From a virus: a DNA stretch of 28,931 bases. The stretch is from positions 1 to 28,931 of the IMG/VR virus record IMGVR_UViG_3300046007_007366, one strand, 5' to 3'. A program made the translations under genes and the position numbers. The notes under the pieces were generated by a model. It ran no database searches, was not told the origin of the DNA, and saw only the letters and a program-made list of their open reading frames with translations. Shown here piece after piece: positions 27,053 to 28,931 of this stretch. Every line of letters starts with the position of its first letter. The first letter of the stretch is position 1.

Positions 27053-27956
27053 CGGCCTGACAGTGCTTTTGCCGTTTGCTCGGCTGAAGGCGATCGTGTC
27101 GAACCTCCACCCGACGGTCGAGGTGACGATTGCCGTCGAAGGCTCTTCTGCGGTCATCCAGGCCAGCGGCGGGACGTGGCGGCTGCCCGTCGAAGATGCG
27201 GCTGAATACCCCCGGGGGGGTGATTTTTCTGGGGCAAGGCTTCCGCGCCTCCCTGGCGATCAGTTTTCGGCGCTGGTCAAGACTGTGAAGGAGGCAACGG
27301 ACAACGAATCGAGCCGTTACGCCCTCGGGGGCGTCCAGATCGAGTTCAGCGACGGGGAATTGACGTTCATCGCCACTGACGGTCGCCGGCTCTATGCGGC
27401 GTCGGCCGACATCGACCAGGCCCTCGACGATTCGCAGACGCTGGTGACGCGGCGGACGGTCAACGTGCTTCAGAAGCTCGCGGTGCACGCCGACGAGATC
27501 GAGCTCCAGGCGAGCACCACCGAGATCGTCGCCACCATTGGCGAGACCACGGTGCAGGCCCGGCTCCTGGACGGAAAGTTCCCGCGGTGGCGTGATGTGG
27601 ACGTGAACTACGAAGATCCCCCCTCCATGGTGCTCGTCGAGAACCTGATCCGCGCCTGCAATGCGGCCGACGTGTGCACGAGCGAGGCCAGCCGGGGCGT
27701 CGATTTCACGTTCACGAAGGAGGGCCTGTTTCTCTCGGGCCGCTCTAGCGAAAACGGCGAGTCGTCGGCTACGTGCGACCTCGCCGACGTTGGCAAGTGC
27801 ACCACGGTCAAGCTCGACCCGGCCTTTGTCTCCGACTGGCTCGTGACGCTTGACCCGGCTGAGACGATCGCCATCGAGGCGAAGGACAAGCAATCGGCCG
27901 TCGTCTTTCGCGCCGACCGATGCCGAGCGGTGGTAATGCCGCTCGATCCATCCTGA
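26844..27956 (+). CDS. dnaN: Phage-encoded DNA polymerase III beta sliding clamp
   Basis: 370 residues from ATG 26844 with AAAGGA upstream. Matches to the bacterial beta clamp run along the whole length: 'VTRAALKAALDTVADAVP', 'LSATDLELRITTPLP' in domain I; 'SSRYALGGVQIEFSDGELTF', 'IATDGRRLYAASADI' in domain II; 'QARLLDGKFPRWRDV' and the C-terminal 'VVMPLDPS' in domain III. The length equals normal bacterial clamps. A ring-shaped dimer would tether the host polymerase to phage DNA. In a phage this is uncommon and, with RecT and the replication protein, suggests the phage supplies its own processivity factor. Bases 27215-27221 form a possible -1 slippery heptamer. Confidence 0.9.
   Translation: MSATMTRPKRAKANGVTVTRAALKAALDTVADAVPGKTPKPILNYVLLDGGMLSATDLELRITTPLPGSDGLTVLLPFARLKAIVSNLHPTVEVTIAVEGSSAVIQASGGTWRLPVEDAAEYPRGGDFSGARLPRLPGDQFSALVKTVKEATDNESSRYALGGVQIEFSDGELTFIATDGRRLYAASADIDQALDDSQTLVTRRTVNVLQKLAVHADEIELQASTTEIVATIGETTVQARLLDGKFPRWRDVDVNYEDPPSMVLVENLIRACNAADVCTSEASRGVDFTFTKEGLFLSGRSSENGESSATCDLADVGKCTTVKLDPAFVSDWLVTLDPAETIAIEAKDKQSAVVFRADRCRAVVMPLDPS
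27215..27221 (+). promoter_or_regulatory. Possible slippery site in the clamp gene, G GGG GGT
   Basis: The clamp codons here are CGG GGG GGT GAT, so bases 27215-27221 are a G GGG GGT heptamer inside a CCCCCGGGGGGG run. A -1 slip would meet TGA at 27221-27223 at once, ending the product after 126 residues, close to the size of clamp domain I. It may also simply be an accident of GC-rich sequence. Confidence 0.25.
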
Positions 27957-28017
27957 CGCTATGGGCCGCAGCGTCGGCAATCGGGCTGGCGCTGCGGCTC
28001 ACACCAACGAGGAACGC

Positions 28018-28500
28018 ATGGAAGCGATCAGGGATGTCACGGACGATGAGTTTCGCCAGCTATGGGCGACGGCCAAATCAATCCGCGACGTGCAAAAGGC
28101 GTGCGGCCTGACTTACGACGCCACGTATCAAAAAGCGAGAGGCCTTGGACTGCCGCGACGCGCCAGCAAAGGCAAAACCAAACAGATCGACGTTCCGCTG
28201 CTGTACAAGCTTTGGGGCCGCGAAGTCGAGGTGCGAGAAATTGCTCATGTGCTTGGCGTCAGCGAAGCCTACGTAGGCCGACTGGCCCGCAAGCACCATT
28301 TGCCGAAAAGGTTGCCACAGAAGGCCGAGAACAACGGGCGTACTGTCGCCGACCCAACGCCAGAGGAGATCGCAGAGCGTGCCGCAGAGATCAGGGCACG
28401 CAGGCCAGTTGCGCAGGATGATGGCACGGTGGAAATCCGTTGCTATGCGTTCGACGCTCGTCACGCCGTCTACAGCGAGGGCTCGTTATGGGTCGCATGA
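28018..28500 (+). CDS. HTH protein with two recognition regions, unknown
   Basis: 160 residues from ATG 28018, chosen because GAGGA lies about six bases before it; ATG 27961 is possible but has no ribosome site. Residues about 5-45 resemble a GcrA/helix-turn-helix-like repeat: 'DDEFRQLWATAKSIRDVQKA' then 'CGLTYDATYQKARGLGLPRR'. A second helix-turn-helix follows: 'LLYKLWGREVEVREIAHVLG' then 'VSEAYVGRLARKHHLPKR'. The tail is charged. It is probably a regulator or replication/packaging DNA-binding protein. Lower GC than the backbone. The stop overlaps the next gene. Confidence 0.55.
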   Translation: MEAIRDVTDDEFRQLWATAKSIRDVQKACGLTYDATYQKARGLGLPRRASKGKTKQIDVPLLYKLWGREVEVREIAHVLGVSEAYVGRLARKHHLPKRLPQKAENNGRTVADPTPEEIAERAAEIRARRPVAQDDGTVEIRCYAFDARHAVYSEGSLWVA

Positions 28501-28847
28501 GTCGCCAGAAGGGCAAGCGAGGCGAACGTGAGGCAGCAGCCGAGCTCGCTGTCGTGTTCGCCTGTGACGCACGTAGGGGCGTGCAGTACCAAGGTGGGCC
28601 AGACTCGCCAGATGTCGTTCTCGAAGGCGTGAATGTGCACGTCGAGGCCAAGCGTGTAGAGGCGTTGAATCTCTACGCTGCGATTGAGCAGGCCCACAAT
28701 GATGCCAGTGGGAAAATCCCACTTGTGTGGCACAGGCGAAATGGAAAGCCAAGCGTCGTGATCATCGAAACGCAAAATTTGTTGCGATTGGCACGCGAAA
28801 TTGTGGATTCACAGGAAAGATGCGAGCATGTGCAGAAAAGCCTATAA
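28488..28847 (+). CDS. PD-(D/E)XK nuclease, Holliday-junction-resolvase-like
   Basis: 119 residues from ATG 28488, inside the previous gene's end. The catalytic pattern is complete: an N-terminal helix Glu in 'KGKRGEREAAAELA', Asp in 'GPDSPDVVLEGV', then Glu-Ala-Lys in 'VHVEAKRVEALNLY', and a Gln/His helix ('AIEQAHNDA'). This arrangement fits archaeal Hjc-type and phage resolvases, which cut four-way junctions made during recombination. With RecT upstream it completes an annealing-plus-resolution recombination set. The size is normal for the family. The position suggests a late-early operon end. Confidence 0.8.
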   Translation: MGRMSRQKGKRGEREAAAELAVVFACDARRGVQYQGGPDSPDVVLEGVNVHVEAKRVEALNLYAAIEQAHNDASGKIPLVWHRRNGKPSVVIIETQNLLRLAREIVDSQERCEHVQKSL

Positions 28848-28931
28848 AACAAGGGGTTTTTGTATCGTGACGCACGAAAATAGCTTAAAAATAGGCACAA
28901 AACGCACATGCCAGAATGGCATGGCCCCCAG
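28848..28931. other. AT-rich tail of the window
   Basis: 84 bases after the resolvase with no gene in view. The sequence is unusually AT-rich. AAAAC/GTTTT (28846-28850 with 28856-28860) can form a weak hairpin. A perfect 7-bp inverted repeat with a 3-base loop, CATGCCA-GAA-TGGCATG, lies at 28907-28923. It may be a terminator or regulatory region before the next module. Confidence 0.45.

Noticed and set aside
26487-27980. Long open frame of 497 codons on the minus strand over the clamp and LexA-like genes
   Set aside because: It is the antisense shadow of well-supported plus-strand genes in GC-rich DNA; Arg/His-rich composition and no ribosome site.
1-28931. tRNA genes, rRNA, CRISPR arrays, insertion sequences
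   Set aside because: No cloverleaf, no regularly spaced repeats and no transposase-like protein were seen by eye. A covariance-model search would be needed to exclude small RNAs.

Overview
The window is a dense, almost entirely plus-strand stretch of a temperate tailed-phage genome (prophage or phage contig). It is high GC, with many ATGA, TAATG and 1-4 base junctions between genes. The tail genes, the tape-measure neighbours and the WxxHT-type protein that follows the frameshift look like families I associate with phages and prophages of Planctomycetota. That host assignment is an inference from protein style and GC content; no host gene is in the window. There is no tRNA, rRNA, CRISPR array or transposase that I can support.

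Layout. (1) 1-9278, tail module: two small tail-tube-like proteins, a tail assembly chaperone whose second half is read only after a -1 frameshift, the tape measure protein, two small conserved tail-region proteins and a 1303-residue tail protein. (2) 9327-12981, accessory and enzyme genes: an MNN2-like glycosyltransferase, a HELIH metallopeptidase-like protein, a calcineurin-like phosphoesterase and a MazG/DUF6378-like protein. (3) 12974-17436: a tandem pair of paralogous beta-rich proteins, then a probable lysis/envelope block of small membrane proteins around a papain-like cysteine peptidase, and three small proteins. A strong hairpin at 17450-17486 closes the late strand against two converging minus-strand genes. 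(4) 17473-20454, lysogeny and control: a minus-strand unknown gene, a minus-strand tyrosine integrase, a divergent small HTH gene, and three small genes. Four copies of a 16-bp dyad (consensus CTAACGCCGNSGCTAN) lie here, three of them inside the spacers of sigma70-like promoters. (5) 20674-28847, early recombination and replication operon: RecT annealing protein, small proteins, a second tyrosine recombinase, a winged-helix protein, a TcmP-like protein, an HNH protein, a 503-residue ParB-like plus Gp37/Gp68 (CX3CX2C) fusion, a replication protein, a LexA-like DNA-binding domain, a sliding clamp, an HTH protein and a PD-(D/E)XK resolvase-like nuclease.

How it works together (inference): the HTH protein and the repeated operator probably form the switch between the integrase side and the early operon. 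RecT, the resolvase, the clamp and the replication protein make a self-sufficient replication/recombination set that borrows the host polymerase. Terminase, portal and capsid genes are not in the window and probably lie beyond one of its ends.

Most worth following up: the TcmP / HNH / ParB-radical-SAM-like cluster (23206-25667) with a perfect 26-bp palindrome inside the coding sequence; the frameshift-only reading frame in the tail chaperone; the operator-promoter family; a possible truncating slippery site in the phage clamp gene; and a papain-like peptidase where a lysin would be expected.
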